Shown here piece after piece: positions 1 to 11,653 of a stretch of DNA of 64,000 nucleotides; positions within the stretch are counted from its first letter, which is position 1; each line of letters starts with the position of its first letter. Origin of the DNA: Hyaloscypha bicolor E (taxonomy: Eukaryota; Ascomycota; Leotiomycetes; Helotiales; Hyaloscyphaceae). A program made the translations under genes and the position numbers. The notes under the pieces were generated by a model, which saw only the letters and a program-made list of their open reading frames with translations, was not told the origin of the DNA and searched no databases. Location: assembly GCF_002865645.1 (NCBI RefSeq), contig NW_020194558.1:1640014-1704013 (forward strand), given 5' to 3'.

Positions 1-1110
1 GCCAGCCAGGCTACCCAGCGCATCTGAGTCCGCTCTCGCATGCCCAAAAGGCCGTTCCCTCTCCTCTGGAAGTGGTGCATCTCGGTATTCGCCTCCAGCA
101 GTCAACTCTTGATCTCGCAACTGAATTGCCCCATCCTTCTTCTTTCTCAGACCCAACCGCTGACGCCTAGATTTGCCAACTCCATATCCGTTTCGTCGTC
201 CCATTACGTTCCCAAGACCAATCTTCCTGTGCTTTCGGTTGATTATGGCCCCACCACAAACACAAAGGATGATAAACCCAAAAACAGATGGAAGAGCGAT
301 ATACAGAGACTGGCCCGTTGGCACTGGTGTCGGCGGCGGGTGATAATACTCTGCGGGTTTATTGGTCACCTCAAGGTTCAAACCTCCCAGGCTATGAGGC
401 TCGCCATCGATGGGATTCAAAGGGTTCATCCATAGTGTGACACTGTTAGAGGATAGCCCTTGCAGCCAATCTTTTTCAATGGTCCAAACATAAAACCCTG
501 CCGCTGCGCCAATGATTTTCGATGAGAACGCAACCTGCCCCCCGTTTGAGGAATTAAAATAGTTAGCGACTATGATGACGGTGGCATTTTTCTCTGCGAA
601 ATACGCCGAGTCCCACGTAACTGTTCGCGGTTAGAACAATTGCTCCTCAGACCTCCAATCAGATTCCTACCATAATACGTCTGTCCCACGTATATCGCAG
701 TGCCATTGTCGGGTTTACACATGGGGGCAAAATGCCCATCAAGGTTGTGGCAGACTTGAAATGACCCCCCTCCCGACGGCACGGATGTTTCAGTCGGCTT
801 CGAATCGCTTTGCGATGTTGTTGTGGTGGCAGTCAAGCTCGCAGGTGCCGCACTAATAGTAGTTGCAACTCCATTTACTTTTGAGACGAAGGGAGTAATC
901 GTGGCCACCGGGTTTCCGCTGGCGTCGACGGATACCCATGGATCGAGAGGCGATTCAGTGACTAGGCGCACAACGATGATTAGAATATCAACCGCCACAT
1001 ATTAAGGAGGGAACCTTACCAGCTCGGCGAATTGCAGGTCCCGCACATAATGTGTTCCTAAAAAGAAGGGCAGCAACCGCGAGGAGGCTGCTGGCCCTCG
1101 ACGCGTGCAT
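1..1110 (-). CDS. Secreted/type I membrane protein, C-terminus cut by window edge (Psg1-like)
   Basis: Read as three exons: 1110-1020, 961-671 and 620 to beyond base 1. The ATG at 1110 gives a short basic start and a hydrophobic core (LLAVAALLF), a good signal peptide. The second exon opens with a conserved W-V-S-V-D-A-S-G segment, then a Ser/Thr-rich stretch and the motif FQVCHNLDG. Exon 3 carries a beta-sandwich-like region (VTWDSAYF, VANYFNSSNG) and a single membrane helix at about residues 232-256, followed by a basic cytoplasmic tail (NRKHRK) that is still open at the edge. This pattern is conserved across filamentous fungi. I think it belongs with yeast Psg1, a Golgi factor stabilising the plasma-membrane proton ATPase, but that link is from memory and is inference. 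The splice sites join all frames cleanly (G|TC and G|TT codons). Confidence 0.75.
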
Positions 1111-2568
1111 TTCGTGTAGCTCGTTCGAGACGGCTGCGCGAATTGGCGACAAGAGGAGGGATAGATTGCAATTTGTTTGAGAAAAGACAGGACGGACAAA
1201 GCCTGGAGGAGAACGTGTGATTGAAAAGAGCGTTTTGGTTTCACGAAGTCGGGAAACGAAATACAGTGAGCTTGGATGAAAGCCAAGCGGAGGATGCGGA
1301 GAAAGTGCAGGGATCCACGATGCTGCGCTGTGATTGGCAGCGTCAGCTAAGGGGAGCTTAGTGGACGATCTCCAAGATGGCGTGCCAGGAAACTAATTCT
1401 GACAATGCACATTTCGAGCTCCCCATTGATTTGAATAATTGGAGAAGAATTGAATTTAGGGTCCTATTTCAGGAGAAAAAACCGAGGAGATGGATAAGTT
1501 CAAAGTTCAGATGATTTTCCAGTCTCGAGAATGTCGACACGGGAGGGTCGCGACTGACAAAGTCAGTATGTCAATATTTACATTAGGACCTGGCAAGGCC
1601 GACTTTCACTTGACAATAACACACCGAATTGTTACAGTATACTCTACATCATCCAACATTTATTCAAGAGTATTATTGCCAAGTCCTCGCGCGTTTTAGG
1701 CTGCCTGCCTTCCCAGTGACTAGAACGGTCAGCCCGATCTCTCTCCTTGTATCTCCCAACCGCGGTTCAATGACTGTCCAGCGGACATATCTCGCCCCGC
1801 CAATGTCTCTCGGAAGTATTGACGACCTCCGATAACTAGAAAACGTCGTCAACTGGAAGCTTCCTACGCCGTTTATCTCTCGAGCAAGAGCAAGAGCAAG
1901 AGCCTCCATCTTCAGTCATGGCCTCTTCAACTACGTCGACAAATGTGGCCATGGGCACGAACCAGCCCCCACCGATCCTTATCCCGCTTCTCCGAACTTC
2001 CTCCCGAGCCCCGAATTCAAATCTGGGAGGAGGCAGCCCGAGCGGATGTACGGATTTTCGAAGTGCATTGAGACAGGCTATTTGGGTTCACATTCCACTG
2101 CCACCCACCTCTCTGCCTAGCAATAATGTTCCTGGGGGAGGAGACCCAATAGCGAAAGAATTGAATGTCCTAGGACTGCCTGGGGCACTTGTCCCTGGGA
2201 GACAAGTCAAGATAAGAGGGCTGAATGTACCAAGACAGTCAGGGACATCGAAGAGGAGAGTTGAACAAAACTCGAGCCTCCTCCTACGGCAGAAAAAGCT
2301 AGCAGTGTTCCCTCAAAGTACCCCAACTCTCCACAAAACTTCTGCTTCACACACCCACACCTAACCCATTGCGAGAGGACAAGTCCCCATTCACCCCAAG
2401 ATTGGAATTCTCGCTCAAGAGGCCGTAGGAAGCTCGTTATAGAGACGTCTCTCAAGCTCGAAAGAAGAGTCTCTGAGAATTCGCGTTCGCTAATTTGGGA
2501 GAATTGTTGAAATACCGTCAATACTTTTGAATATATATAAGAAACCAAATTTCTCGCAAGCCACGTAT
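1111..2568. other. Intergenic, no supported gene
   Basis: A 148-codon open frame starts at 1918 on the plus strand. It is Pro/Ser-rich, matches no family I recognise and has no convincing splice partners, so I do not call it. The rest looks like promoter and UTR sequence of the genes on either side. Confidence 0.4.
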
Positions 2569-4004
2569 CTACGGTTCGCCTGACCAGACATCGTCAGCAA
2601 TCGCTCTTACCAGCGCAAGCTTATTCTTCATATCCTCCCATCCCAGCAAGTTCCCCTCCTCATGACTAGCAAATCCGCATTGAGGGCTGACACCCATTCG
2701 TTGCAACGCCTGCTCTCTTGTCTGGCTGGCTCCTTTGGCAATCACGTCTGCTCCAGCGAGGATCCGCTCTTTCATTTTCTCTTTGTCCTCGAGCTCGGGG
2801 AACTTGGAGGTGATGACGCCGAGGATGACGTTCTTGTGTGGTTGTGGGGGGGTGGAGCAAAAGGGCTCGAAACCGCCTGCGCCGGGCGGGGCGTGTCGTA
2901 TTCCAGGTAGTAAATAGCGGAAGGGAGTCTGATACACCAAGTTTAGGAACAGTGGCGGATGGAGTCTGATACACCAAGACGTTTAGTTTTTGGAAGAGCT
3001 TGATGGCGATGCGGTCGTAGCCTCCTTCTGAGAAGTGGCGGGAGCCCATGAAGTTTCCTGTGGGAAGTTAGAGGTGGGAGTTGCAAGCCTGAGGATGACA
3101 TTTACCTCCGCAGATGTGGAGACCAATGTGCATCTTCTCGGAGTGCTGGGCAGTGCTGTCATTGTAGCATTGGATATATGCATCCAACAGCTCATCGGGA
3201 GTCTTCTTATTTGACTTGTCTTTCGCCCACCCAGCCAACATCTTCTCGGAGCAGAAGTCTGAAAGTCAGCGGTGGCGCCGGAGGTTCTCGAGACTCACAA
3301 GCAAAATTTGGGTTATCAAACTGAATGCTCCTCACTCCAGCGGCATACAAGATATCTAGTTCCTCGCTGGCAGCCTTCGAGATATCCGCCAAGTACTCCT
3401 CATCGCTGGCATAAACTTCAGGAGGAAATGCCAAGCCATTCTTGTACCGTAAATGATACCATGGAGGAGCAATCATAGTCAACCTGATTTCTCCCCATCG
3501 CTCTTCTGGAATTAAAGTCTTCAGGTACTCGAATTGCCCAATCAAGGTGCTCTTCCCCTTATGGCGAATCTTCCCAGTGCAGATGCAAGACTGCCCAGGC
3601 TTGTGTCCTTTCTCAATGAAGCCTGCAATATCTGGAACATAAGACCGGAAGAGATCCATGGGCGGGTTTCTGATCTCGGTCATGCCTTCTAGCTCTTCAA
3701 AGAAAGTCCCCCAAAACACAGCGCGCCTGGAATAAGCATATCAGAAATAGTGGGGATGGTAGGGGGTAGCTCGCAGAGGATTTCTCAATTCTCACCTGTA
3801 CTCTCCATCTGAGACAGCACCAAAGCCAGAGGCAACCTGGACTTTGACAACCTTGTTAACTGCCTCGTCTTCTGCCTTGGTGCACTCCGCCTGGCTCAAT
3901 TCGTTCTTCTCGACTAAAGCGCGCTTTTGCAGAAGCTCCTTGGGTCTGAGCAGACTACCAAGATGCTCGGCGCGGAACGGGGGATTGTGGTGGATATGCG
4001 TCAT
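2569..4004 (-). pseudogene. MetE-like cobalamin-independent methionine synthase family protein, disrupted or rebuilt last exon
   Basis: Exons read as 4004-3796, 3726-3299, 3258-3106 and 3057-2569. The product matches the short (about 400-residue) methyltransferase family related to the C-terminal half of MetE: start FRAEHLGSLLRP, then DGEYRR, VFWGTFF, YFCSEKML, the metal-binding HIC motif (GLHICGGNF) and SPQCGFAS near the end. The summed exons are 1279 nt, one base over a whole number of codons. The extra comes from an imperfect 37-bp tandem duplication (2924-2978). The expected YYLEYDTPR motif sits in a different frame from the sequence on either side, so the conserved acidic residue of LEYD is lost. 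Downstream coding (NVILGV to IADDVW) is intact in a third frame. The gene is either a recent pseudogene or spliced through a new 52-bp intron (2980-2929) that would restore the end frame without the motif. Confidence 0.75.
2924..2978. repeat. Imperfect 37-bp tandem duplication inside the MetE-like gene
   Basis: GGAGTCTGATACACCAAG occurs exactly at 2924-2941 and again at 2961-2978, and the flanking bases are also similar. The 37-bp shift changes frame in the last exon of the methyltransferase gene. Confidence 0.9.
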
Positions 4005-6219
4005 TGTGAAGGAAGCTCTGCTGGCGTAGTTTGAAAGGATTTATTCCGATCTCAATTTAAGAGAAAGAAGACCGAAAAAAAAAGAAGTGTGAGAGTGAGA
4101 GGAAGGTGGGAGTAAGTGATGCTTGCCGCCCCGCTCGGCCGCTAGTTCAATACCCCACATTTAGGAGAGGACCCTTGTTCCACCCCTTAACCATCAAGAC
4201 TCTGAAGGTTTAGGCTAATTCTGGTGCCAACTTTTCCAAGTAAACGTGACCGTGAAAACCTTCATCTTTCGCACTGTTTATTGTGTTGGTGGCTCAACTA
4301 TCGAGTAGGAGAATCCAATGACGGCTTTCCACTTAGTGGTGGGATGTGCGGGTCAATTCAAGAACATCCAGTTCTCTTCAAGGAGGAGCGGGATAGACTT
4401 TTGAGTGCCTCTTCCAATTTTCTGAGATTTAAGCATTCCTGTTCCTATTTTTGGAGCCGGACGCTTCCAGCCAGTGCTGCAAAGAACAAATTGCACCCGC
4501 CACCCTCCTCTGCCGTCCTTCACTCCCGCGCTCAGTGGCGTATAAACCTCCTAAGACCTGAACTATCATTGGAAATCCGTTCTATCCTTTCTGCATTAAC
4601 GGTACCGCCTAATATGTTTGACATTTTTCAAAAAGTCTAGAACTGCAGCCTGTTGCTGCATCTGCTGGTACGTGCTCCTTTCCAATCTCGGAAGACATGA
4701 AATGCTACAACCCATTTTCTCAGATCATCTCATCTGATCTGATCTTGCTGCCTGCTTGTTGCACATCGCACTCAGAGATCTCCTGTGGGATCTATTAATT
4801 TCAATTGATAATCTCAGAGGGGCTGATCGGTGCGTGGCTGTTTGCCAACTAACAAACACCAGACGTTGGGTTTCTCATTTTCTCCGCAAGACAATAACCT
4901 CATCATCCTTGGCTCTGTATATCATTATTATGCTGTATCGTTATTTCCCTAATATTCTAAGTCCATTCCTTGAAGTTTGCAACTCCATAAAGATAATTTT
5001 TGGCCCCGGAGGTCAAACAAAACATTTAGGAGGAATTGTCATTCTCGACACAGAATCCTGGTTCTTCCAATTCACACACCAGATGGCTTCTCCAAAACAA
5101 TTCAGCATGTCTCCTCACTTGTCAATCAATTCAAGAAAACGCATTCTTACACGTATCTCCCCCAAATAAAGCATTCATGACTTGTCAAAACCCTCGGATC
5201 TGGTTATAAATATGCACCCCTGACTCCCCACCAAAACAAGATATCCGGAACCAAGTAGTTTCCATTCTCACAGGACCAGGATAACTCAAGGCGTCACTCT
5301 TCACCTCACATGATTCGATATTCCCGGAGATGGATGGAGAAGCTGCGAACCTTGGTGCTGAAGTTCTCCAATAGAACGTGGTGTGGATGGGACTTTTGCT
5401 AGCGGTGAGCGGGTGAGGACGTGAGGAGGATGAGGCAGTGGAGGCGTTGGGATTTTTTCTTTTTTTGATTGGGGCATATGTTGCCCCAAAGGATGAGCAC
5501 GAGGTTGTACTCATGCTTACAAGAAGGAATTGATGCAAGGGAAATATAATCAAGCTGGAGATAAGGAAGTGTCGGTAAGGGTAAGACATCAGATACCTAT
5601 GAGAATCTGGACCAACGTATGTGGATGAGACAAAGAAGAAAAGGATACAGGTATTTGTACTTGACGTCTTCTATGGGCTCTTGGGTATATAAATATCCCT
5701 ATCGTTAGTACATAGCCTTTACTCGTACATTTCTATCAAAGGAGAACCGCCCTGTGGGGCGGCAACATTTTAGTCGGTTGCGGACTAAAAATTGAAAATT
5801 CTAAATCTCATTATGATTACTATTATACATAATTGAAAGCTTCTCAGGTACGCGTTCAGGATCGACATTGCCAAAAGGCCACAAAATCTTAGGCGCCTAA
5901 TATTTGCACGCTCCGCTCCGCTCTCCATATTCGATTCCTCCCCCTTTATTATAGCCCCACGTAGCCCCACATAGAAACTATCCCTCCTCTCCGTAAGGCA
6001 GTAAACGCAACACCTAGCAGGATAGGAAAGAAAGAAAGAAAGAAAGAAAGAAAGAAAACAAACATGGCGCATTCGATATACAAGGAACACACCCAAGACG
6101 CTAATCCATCGCCAGAATCCCAGGATACTAGGAAAAGCCTCTCGCCCTAACCAATCCCACCGGTTTCTGAACCCTCCTTGAGTGCATCAGGAACAGTGGC
6201 CACGTCGGCTTTGATTTCA
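4005..6219. other. Intergenic, no supported gene
   Basis: Several open frames of 60-140 codons occur (for example minus strand 5589-5185 and plus strand 4756-5169). None shows family motifs, clear ATG context or splice continuity. The only distinct element is the tetranucleotide repeat near 6026-6057. Confidence 0.4.
6026..6057. repeat. (GAAA)n microsatellite
   Basis: About eight uninterrupted GAAA units. Its minus-strand translation makes a spurious FLSFFLSFF peptide in an ORF that is therefore not called. Confidence 0.95.
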
Positions 6220-6838
6220 TCATAAGTCCCGGAGAGCTCTCGACTTGTAGCCGAAATCTTTACCAGAGTACATCGTGTCTCGTCTATCTAGCGTGGATGA
6301 CTTTGGCCCAGGTCCCGCCGCGATACGATTGAGCTTTGCAAGGACGGCTTCAGGTTCGACATATGCGCTCTGCTCCGGGACTTCTGCTCCCTCGTCGTCT
6401 GGTTTAGGGGGATCCGTGATCTCATTCTGGATTGCACCCATGGATTGTGGTTTACTAGATAAGCTTGGCTATAAGACCTCTGCGGCATTGGTAGGGGTAG
6501 ATGGAGCCTCTGGTGAAGTGTTGAAATCATTCGAGCTTAGGGCTCCCTCATCATCTGCTTCGTGAGTTTCTGCGGCACTATTATGGAGCCCAGTAACGTC
6601 TTGTAGCTCAACAGATGAGCCTTGCAGCGCGTCTTCTTGAACAGCGATCGAGGCAGGTGATTCACTCGGTGGTGTAATCTGCCCAGCTGGCGAGGTCTTG
6701 GCAATGACGGTCTGCTACGACACTTCTTTGGCATTGTTTGAAGCAGATCTGCCCGGAATGAGTGGCATTGGCGACAGTGGGCTTTGAAGAAACTTGCTCG
6801 AGTCATGGTGTGCTTGGCTGGGACCTTTCTTCGCTGAT
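6220..6838 (-). pseudogene. Decayed Ser/Pro/Glu-rich coding-like frame with two in-frame TAG codons
   Basis: Reading the minus strand from 6837 to a stop at 6220 gives about 205 codons with protein-like composition: Ser/Pro-rich first, then acidic, ending in DTMYSGKDFGYKSRAL. It is broken only by TAG at 6717-6715 and TAG at 6471-6469. TAATCAG just upstream could be an intron acceptor leading into this frame, so it may be the former C-terminal part of the large ORF at 6898-8646. No function is recognised. Competing open frames cover part of the stretch, so the assignment rests on composition alone. Confidence 0.4.
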
Positions 6839-6897
6839 TACAGACTGGGCTGTGCGTACTGCTACTGGGAATAGACAATGGAGCGTAGTGGAGATGA

Positions 6898-8646
6898 TTA
6901 ATTTGGAGACTCAACGGAGACGTTGACCTCAGCAATTCGATTTGTCTCGCTCGATGAGCTCCAAGTGCCTTTGGGATTCCCACTCCCACCCATCGAACAG
7001 TAATGTGACTTGTCATGAGATCTGGTCGAATAGAGAGGATAGCCTTCTTGGTACTGGCAATTTTCTGAGTGACACTGACAAATCGGAACCCTTCCCATGG
7101 GTGGAGAGGCAGGAAGTTTTTCTTGACCCTTTGTTTTACTAGCTTCCCTTCTGAGGACGGCAAGTTCCTGATGGTGCAATAGTAGGGCTAAGGCGCACCC
7201 TGCTTCGGTTTGTGGGCAGAAGGCTTGCAAATTGTAGAGCTTCTCCCCGGTCAATTGCCAATCTGTCAAGGGCTTGGAAACTCGGCCTGCAAGGCGATTG
7301 AGAATAAACTCCTTCTTCTTATTACTCCAAGTCGGTTTTCTCTCCTCTGACCTTGATTTGATCCACTCTTCCGCCCAGTCGCTTTCACGTTCCACATGCC
7401 GGACCTCGGGGATCCTGTCGAGGTTGAGTCCAGGTCTGACGGCTGATATGAAATATCGGGCTGCTTCCAATGCTTCGAGAGGCCTAGAAAGTCGGTCATT
7501 CCCATTGCGTGTGGAGTTGACCAAGAAATCCAACCACGGCCCAAATTCCGCAGCGCGTTTGTGACCTTCCTGGGTAACCGCAGTTACATCTGTAATCTTC
7601 ATTTCCGCCACTTGTGACATCAACATGAGATGCCCAAGCTTGCCACGGATGTGACATGAGAGCTTGCTCAGCTGTCTTTCGGTACATTGATGACGCTGGC
7701 AGAACCTTCGGAGAGACATTGGTGAACCATTATTGAAAAACGCCATCCTTGCATCGTAGAATTCTTCTGTGCGTGGGATGTCAATAATTCTCTTCAGGTG
7801 GTGCATCCTTGTGATCCAGATCCAATTTCTTTTCAGCAAATGGTTTCTCAATATGTCCTTATTACCATTCGCATGTAATGCTGAACCCGTTTCTGGCGGG
7901 GAACTCAGCATCTCAAAATCCGAAAGGATTGGATGGTCGTCGTCAATCCAAATGCTAGCACGATCAATCATGTTTTCAGAGATAGCCGGACCCCATGAAA
8001 GTCTTTTGCAGCCGCCCCAATCTAGATCATCAACCGCCATGATTGATTCTGGAAATTGGATCCCGACAAGGGGTTGAGGTCCATGCAGTTTCCCGCCGCT
8101 GACAATGATTGCGTCGAGAGTTGGGTATGAAGCGGCATAACCAACATCCGCCCAGGACTTTTGAATGGAGTCGTGAAGGGTTGCGATATTCCTGAGCCTT
8201 TTCATTCCTGCCTTCTTCGTGAAGTCATTCCTCTTGTAAATTATCCGGAGAGAACTAGAATTCTCGTTGGTCCCCCTCGGAAAGCCTTGAAGGATCACCC
8301 GATCGAGGCACAAACGTGTAACCCTCTTGCTGAACTCCAAGCGGCCATCCGGGAGGTGCGTCACATGGTCCAGGAGAACGTTCAGCTCCGGAATAAAAGC
8401 TTGGAGGTCTTTTTTGGGGAGTTGTGATGAACGAAAGAGACAGACTGGCGAACGCCGAACAGTTTCAATGCCAGGTGGTGGTGTGGGTCCTGATTGAGGG
8501 GACTCGTCCGAGAATCGGTGAGTGAGCTCCTCAACAAACTCGCTTTCTCGGATGCTCTCTTGGAGCGTTATCTCACTTTGGGGATCGTTCAGATCCCATG
8601 CTGGTTGTAGCTCCCGGAGCACTCGAATGTTTTCTTGGATAGTCAT
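6898..8646 (-). CDS. Hypothetical protein, 582 aa, function not recognised
   Basis: A single uninterrupted frame. The ATG at 8646 is the first after an in-frame TGA 13 codons upstream, so the start is reasonable unless an upstream exon exists. The protein is hydrophilic with no signal peptide or membrane segment. A central region (about residues 160-330) is rich in Trp, Asp and Arg (VDDLDWGGCKRLSWGP, NWIWITRMHHLKRI), and around residues 330-350 there is a His/Cys pattern (RRFCQRHQCTERQLS, KLSCHIRGKLGH) that could bind metal or nucleic acid. The last 70 or so residues look poor (many Ser, His and Cys), and a second open frame overlaps them, so the true C-terminus may lie downstream through an intron. 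Related proteins are probably lineage-specific. I assign no function. Confidence 0.55.
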   Translation of the reverse strand: MTIQENIRVLRELQPAWDLNDPQSEITLQESIRESEFVEELTHRFSDESPQSGPTPPPGIETVRRSPVCLFRSSQLPKKDLQAFIPELNVLLDHVTHLPDGRLEFSKRVTRLCLDRVILQGFPRGTNENSSSLRIIYKRNDFTKKAGMKRLRNIATLHDSIQKSWADVGYAASYPTLDAIIVSGGKLHGPQPLVGIQFPESIMAVDDLDWGGCKRLSWGPAISENMIDRASIWIDDDHPILSDFEMLSSPPETGSALHANGNKDILRNHLLKRNWIWITRMHHLKRIIDIPRTEEFYDARMAFFNNGSPMSLRRFCQRHQCTERQLSKLSCHIRGKLGHLMLMSQVAEMKITDVTAVTQEGHKRAAEFGPWLDFLVNSTRNGNDRLSRPLEALEAARYFISAVRPGLNLDRIPEVRHVERESDWAEEWIKSRSEERKPTWSNKKKEFILNRLAGRVSKPLTDWQLTGEKLYNLQAFCPQTEAGCALALLLHHQELAVLRREASKTKGQEKLPASPPMGRVPICQCHSENCQYQEGYPLYSTRSHDKSHYCSMGGSGNPKGTWSSSSETNRIAEVNVSVESPN

Positions 8647-9547
8647 CTCACGAGGCGGGCTCTTCGACTGCCTTGCTGGTTGTCACGCTGGAAGTCCGTT
8701 CGGTTCACCGTGTGATCGATCCAATTTCAATACATGACGACGAGCTCTGGCAAAACAAAATATATTGCTAGAGCGTACGAATATCAAAATAGCTCTTGAC
8801 TGAAGTACAAACGATGACTGGCAAGGAAGAATATGCGTGTCGACGAACCAGTTGAGGCCTTTTCGGTTTTCCTAGAGACGGCAGCGGTGGGGATGGAATA
8901 ATGGTAGTTGCTGAAAGCTTAGCCAGAAGCATATCCTTAATGGATATTGCGCAGTGCGACAGGTGACTTGGAGATAGTCTTGAGCGGGAAGGTGCAAGCA
9001 CTGAGGGTCCAGGTGTGGCTCACGTGACCATTTGTCGAGTGTATCGAGGAAGAGTTTCGCACCAACAACGTAGTGGATAATTCTGTGTTCGGTTAACTCG
9101 GGAATTGAAATTGACCTGGGGGGAGATGGAGAAGCAACATGGCTTTACATGCTAGTGTGAATGGTTGTGGGAAGAAATGATATACAAGGACTCGAGTAGT
9201 AGTGAGAAATCCCAGGGAAGGAGCAATCAAAGAATAGATTTCCAATTAAGCATAATATGGCACTTGCTGGGGAATAGATGCATACGAAGGACTTGAGAAG
9301 GTTCTGGAAGATGCAAGAAGAGGCAAGGTTGAAATGAAGAGGAATGTGGGAGGCGAAGGAAATTCAGAGAAACCGTTGTGGTACGCGCTTTTTGATTCAA
9401 GATATCGAGCCTCCATGCACCGGTCGTTACTTCGTCATAGTTCAAACGCCGGACCTGAGAATGACAGCATGACGCCTGTCAACTGAATCGACCGTTACTC
9501 ACCACTAACTCCCTATACAAGCCTGGGACCCGAAATATTTAGACCAT
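8647..9547. other. Intergenic, no supported gene
   Basis: Open frames of 71-77 codons are present on both strands but lack recognisable motifs. The stretch separates the 5' end of the unknown ORF from the 3' end of the membrane coiled-coil gene. Confidence 0.4.
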
Positions 9548-11362
9548 TTATCCGTCGATCATAGTGCCTTCAAGACGACCCCGCTCCAGAGTCCGCCTGA
9601 TATGCTCGTCCTCCAATTTGCGAGCATTCTGTCGACCTTCCTCCAATCTCTCAACACCTTTCTGAATATTCTCGAGGTGAACAGACAATGGGATGTCAAT
9701 GCGGTCACGCAATAACTCAGGAGAACCAACACGTTCCCGCAAATCCTCGAGACCAGCGCCCATGGCCTGTAGGCGAATTATGGTCCCAGAAACATGAGCG
9801 TAGGCGTTCTTTCTGTAAATGCCGACTTGCTGCAGCAAGTTAAGCTGTCGGTCCATCTTGTTTAGCTTGCCTCGGTTGCCACCGACCATGGTCCAGAGCT
9901 CGGAGAGGATCTCATCCTTCAGAGCTTTGGCATGCATATCCTCTCTAGTGGCGATGCCGTGAATTACTTCTAGCCTGTCTTCGAGGTTATTCAGCACCAG
10001 CAAAAGAGCTTGGGCTTCGGCAATCAACTTGTTAATTTCTTCCTCGACAACATGAGTATGCTGGATATATTGGTCCAAGAGGATACTTTCAGTGAACTTT
10101 ACTGGCTGAAATGGTGCAAGTACTCTATCATTGATGAACGCACTGATAGATCCCCGCGATGCGTCTCGTTCTTGGATCCCATCGAGGACGCGGGTAGTCC
10201 AACGAGTAGTTGCTATTACGCTGTCCACGGCCTGCAGTTTTTAGTACTTAGCTCTTGGGCCCAGACACCCACCGCTTCTTTCTGGAAACGACATAGAAGT
10301 AAATGTAGATAGAATCAGACTAGACTACGCGAATCAGAAGATGAGACTTACTCGACCAACATGACTACTGAATTTCTGTAGATCGTATGACGCGATCCGG
10401 GCGGTCTCGATGAATCCGTCAAATTCGAGCACCAACTCGTTCCTGATGATATAATCAGTAACAAGACAAAAAGGAAAGGTCTAAAATCTGCAGTCGAATC
10501 GACTTCCAGGATATATTCTAACTCACTTCGAATGCAGCTGACTGTACCGAACAAGCTGACGCAAGTCTCGAATAGATGCCTCTCCCCGTTTCATATCTAG
10601 CGGCAGTGAAACGCTACCAGCGCTCTCCTCCAAAACCTCCTCGAATTTCGACTGAACCACCATCAATTGGTCGAATTCGACGGACGGAGGTGGCCCATGG
10701 CTGGTATCCACGTTGTAGACAGGGCAGAAAGGCAGATTGAGCAACGAAACTCCTGGAATCCGGCAAACAGGTGACAACGAGGCGTATATTGACGTCGTCA
10801 CAAAGTTCCGAACCACGACGAGAAGCCCAAAGAGCAGCCATATGGCGAGAAAGTAGGACAGCGGTGTCTTCAGAACTTTGAGGGCACCACCAAGTACATC
10901 CAGGAGCCACGACAACATAATCGTTCTGTGGTTAATATCAACGTCCAAGTTATCTTGAATGCCGTTGGAATCCTCCTGGTAAGTTGATTGAGGTGCATTT
11001 CCTGATGAACTGGTCGTATTCACCTTGGTTCGGACGCGTTTCTCTGGACTTCCGTTGCTCACGCGTACGCTTCTTCTACGCGCCTCGGGTGCCTTTCCTG
11101 AGGATCGCGTTCCTATAAATTTCGTGTTTCTGCTCGCTTCCGCCCATGATCCATTCAGTGAATCAAGCTCTAAAGATGGCGAGGGCATAATGAGTTCCGG
11201 CTCAGGTGATCTCGTACTCCCCCTCGTTTGGCGTCGTGGAGGGGTAGCTCTCGTCGTTGGAGGCCTGTAGTCATCGTCCGTCGGCGAGTGCTCTGGGCTC
11301 TCACTTTCTCCTTCCACCACCCAAGACTCGCCCAGCTGCAATTTGCCCCTCCCAGGAGCCAT
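9548..11362 (-). CDS. Single-pass membrane protein with C-terminal coiled coil, function not recognised
   Basis: Three exons: 11362-10527, 10442-10352 and 10231-9548, together 537 codons (536 aa). The start is the ATG of MAPGRGKLQLGESW. An upstream in-frame ATG at 11440 is possible but lies in the divergent promoter. The first 170 residues are polar, rich in Ser, Pro, Arg and Glu. One strong hydrophobic helix follows at about residues 180-210 (PLSYFLAIWLLFGLLVVV), then a lumenal or cytosolic domain with Cys pairs, and a long helical region rich in Leu, Glu and Arg from about residue 300 that looks like coiled coil. Splice joints restore AAG|AAC and CGA|GCC cleanly. The architecture would suit a nuclear-envelope or ER protein, but that is only inference. 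Confidence 0.75.
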
Positions 11363-11653
11363 GGCACATGTATGTTGTCGGTGGTAGTTGTGTTTGAGAT
11401 GACGCGTAAATTTTGGCTGGCAACGGTGGAGCGGAAGCATTTAAATTGGGGGAGGACCGTGAATACAAAGCAATTTGAAGAAGTTATTCACAAGGGGGTA
11501 GAACATATTTATAGAAGAGACAACGCAGAATACTTGTCACAGGGGGGGGGCAATGGAATGACGCCCCCTCGTGATTCGATCCTTGTTCCCCCACGCCACG
11601 GGCGCCTAACCTTAACGTGCGCCTTGCTTCTCAATTCGACAGGGATTCATGAA
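11363..11653. promoter_or_regulatory. Divergent promoter region between the membrane protein and the mitochondrial ThrRS
   Basis: About 290 bp separate two outward-facing ATGs, so both promoters must lie here or overlap the genes. No specific factor site was identified. An open frame runs through it in phase with the ThrRS but has no conserved sequence. Confidence 0.45.

Noticed and set aside
1918..2364. 148-codon plus-strand frame
   Set aside because: No recognisable motif, poor composition and no intron support.
5185..5589. 134-codon minus-strand frame ending SGVHIYNQIRGF
   Set aside because: Some protein-like segments, but no family and no corroborating splice or conservation signal from sequence alone.
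5785..6096. 103-codon minus-strand frame beginning with a Phe/Leu/Ser-rich stretch
   Set aside because: The hydrophobic part is a translation of the GAAA microsatellite.
6537..7163. 208-codon minus-strand frame overlapping the end of the large unknown ORF
   Set aside because: Arg/His/Ser-rich shadow composition; it might share a short true exon, but this could not be shown.
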